Assembly: GCA_015486905.1 (NCBI GenBank)
Contig: WFQV01000101.1
Location: 1 to 6,151 of the forward strand
Direction of reading: 5' to 3'
Source of the DNA: Melioribacteraceae bacterium
Lineage (GTDB): Bacteria > Bacteroidota > Ignavibacteria > Ignavibacteriales > Melioribacteraceae
DNA length: 6,151 nucleotides
Part shown: positions 5,334 to 6,151 of the stretch, piece after piece
Layout: each line of letters starts with the position of its first letter
How positions within the stretch are numbered: the first letter of the stretch is position 1
Notes under the pieces: model-generated
Told to the model about the DNA's origin: nothing
The model's database searches: none
Seen by the model: only the letters and a program-made list of their open reading frames with translations
Position numbers and translations under genes: made by a program

Positions 5334-5807
5334 TTGGGTGATTTTAATCGCATATTTTATTCTTCTTTTTCCGCAAATCTTCCGCACAATAAAAAAATCA
5401 TTAATTTAATTAATACAGGCTTTTATTATTTAATAGCCGTTGTTCTTTTGTTTTCGGGAATAGTAAAAATTATTGACGATGAAGAACTAATAAACGCTTT
5501 GAACCCCTTTACGATTTTTCCCATTGACATGAAAATAATAATTGCATCCGTTTTGCCTTTGCTTGAAATAATGCTTGGAATTTTAATGATATTTAAAATA
5601 AAACCTAAAATTACAATGTTTGCCGTAACAACACTTTTTGCAATTTTTGTTGCGGTTTCCATTTACGGTTTAACTGCAAGCTTTAGAGCCGATTGCGGAT
5701 TTTTCGGAAATGTTCTTAAAAGCTCTTTCGGGTGGGAAAAGGCTTTGAGAAACGCAGTTTTATTATCTTTAAGTTTAATTTTATTAGTGAAACCTGGCCG
5801 GGTGTAA
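5334..5807 (+). CDS. MauE/DoxX-like redox-associated membrane protein
   Basis: A 157-residue protein with four predicted membrane helices (about 27-46, 66-88, 93-113 and 139-153), the layout of the MauE branch of the DoxX-like superfamily. Family marks are FSGIVKIID at 40-48 at the end of helix 1, LPLLEIMLG at 74-82 in helix 2, and the D120-C121-G122-F123-F124-G125 loop followed by FGW and LRN (132-140) before helix 4. MauE is needed for maturation of disulfide-rich methylamine dehydrogenase, and relatives are linked to periplasmic thiol chemistry. Most relatives I recall have DCGCFG; here the second cysteine is Phe, leaving C121 as the only cysteine. The start is TTG with AAGGG at 5321-5325, eight bases upstream; an in-frame TAA at 5328 excludes an earlier start. 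It probably forms an operon with the peptide gene 37 bp downstream. The family call rests on motif recognition. Confidence 0.72.
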   Translation: MGDFNRIFYSSFSANLPHNKKIINLINTGFYYLIAVVLLFSGIVKIIDDEELINALNPFTIFPIDMKIIIASVLPLLEIMLGILMIFKIKPKITMFAVTTLFAIFVAVSIYGLTASFRADCGFFGNVLKSSFGWEKALRNAVLLSLSLILLVKPGRV

Positions 5808-5834
5808 TAAATCAACAATCACTAAATAATTATC

Positions 5835-5840
5835 GGAGGT
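5835..5840 (+). promoter_or_regulatory. strong Shine-Dalgarno sequence of the peptide gene
   Basis: GGAGGT, a full anti-SD match, four bases before the ATG at 5845. It is the best ribosome site of the rightward module, much stronger than that of the preceding gene, which suggests the small peptide is made in excess over the membrane protein. Confidence 0.7.
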
Positions 5841-5844
5841 TAAA

Positions 5845-6045
5845 ATGAAAAAAATTATTGAAACCCATATTTCTATCTTTTTAATATTAGCAATTACTCT
5901 AGCTAATATAATTATTTTTTCTTCTACTCAGTATGCCAAAAATATTGGGGATGAATGGACAGTAGTATGTAAATATGACGGAATGGGACATCTTTTAGGA
6001 TATACTTGTACATCGGGTGGCGACCATTATTGCGGTTGCGATTAG
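5845..6045 (+). CDS. small exported or membrane-anchored cysteine-rich peptide
   Basis: A 66-residue protein I cannot place in a named family. It opens with MKK and a long hydrophobic segment (residues 9-26), which would act as a signal peptide or N-terminal anchor. Cleavage after A31 (STQYA) is possible, but Q at -3 is unfavourable. The remaining 30-35 residues are polar, glycine- and aromatic-rich, with four cysteines: C42, C55, C63 and C65, the last two as CGC next to the final Asp. Four cysteines suit two disulfides or metal binding. The organisation recalls small Bacteroidetes secreted peptides such as the NVEALA and DUF6520 types, which have a hydrophobic leader and C-terminal cysteines and are often near MauE/DoxX-like or thioredoxin-like genes; no NVEALA motif is present. 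That it is a real gene is supported by the GGAGGT site, the module arrangement and the downstream terminator. Confidence 0.72.
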   Translation: MKKIIETHISIFLILAITLANIIIFSSTQYAKNIGDEWTVVCKYDGMGHLLGYTCTSGGDHYCGCD

Positions 6046-6071
6046 TAATAATTTTAGTATGTAATAGAAAA

Positions 6072-6117
6072 GAATCCACATAATTTTTTATGTTGATTCC
6101 TTAATTTTATTATTTTC
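6072..6117 (+). terminator. Rho-independent-type terminator after the peptide gene
   Basis: Bases 6072-6083 pair with 6088-6099 in a 12-bp stem with one C/T mismatch (6077/6094) and a TTTT loop. A T-rich tract (CTTAATTTTATTATTTT, 6100-6116) follows. It starts 26 bp after the stop codon and nothing else follows it in the window, so it plausibly ends the two-gene transcript. The stem is AT-rich, hence weak for a classical terminator. Confidence 0.55.
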
Positions 6118-6151
6118 AAAAAACCAAGTTTTAAAATGCAAAAAATTAAAT

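Noticed and set aside
5426..5662. Minus-strand 78-codon frame inside the MauE-like gene
   Set aside because: The plus-strand reading has four membrane helices and family motifs; the minus frame is low-complexity Ile/Ser/Lys.

Overview
The window looks like chromosomal DNA from a bacterium of the Bacteroidetes/Chlorobi side, most likely an Ignavibacteria-type organism. The reasons are a GWxTD-domain protein, a tightly packed CPBP – DUF2007 – cdsA cluster, low-to-moderate GC, and -7 boxes resembling the Bacteroidetes form TAnnTTTG. This assignment is an inference from gene content; no rRNA or other marker is present.

Left part (1-4752, all minus strand): one compact unit of six genes, read right to left. 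The order is a CPBP-family membrane protease, a small zinc-ribbon/DUF2007 protein, cdsA (CDP-diacylglycerol synthase), rimO (ribosomal protein S12 methylthiotransferase), a secreted GWxTD-domain protein, and the first 32 codons of a PfkB-family sugar kinase cut by the window edge. Adjacent genes overlap by 14 nt, 4 nt and 4 nt, are 21 nt apart, or abut exactly (TAAATG), so transcription as one operon with translational coupling is likely. Functions are mixed housekeeping: membrane lipid precursor synthesis, ribosome modification and envelope proteins. The kinase fragment is easy to miss because it is so short.

Middle (4753-5333): a 581-bp AT-rich divergent intergenic region with no credible gene. 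It holds candidate promoters facing both ways, a cluster of TGCATGA-type repeats, a 13-bp direct repeat 196 bp apart that looks like two decayed copies of an interspersed element, a perfect 8+8 inverted repeat, and a CAAATTTTG direct repeat around a GGGACGGTCTC-like core.

Right part (5334-6151, plus strand): a small, more AT-rich two-gene module. A four-helix MauE/DoxX-like membrane protein (TTG start) is followed 37 bp later by a 66-residue exported or membrane-anchored peptide with four cysteines, preceded by a near-perfect Shine-Dalgarno sequence and followed by a hairpin terminator. MauE relatives take part in periplasmic disulfide/redox maturation, so the pair may be a secreted cysteine-peptide and its redox partner. 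This is the least explained part of the window and the best candidate for something undescribed.
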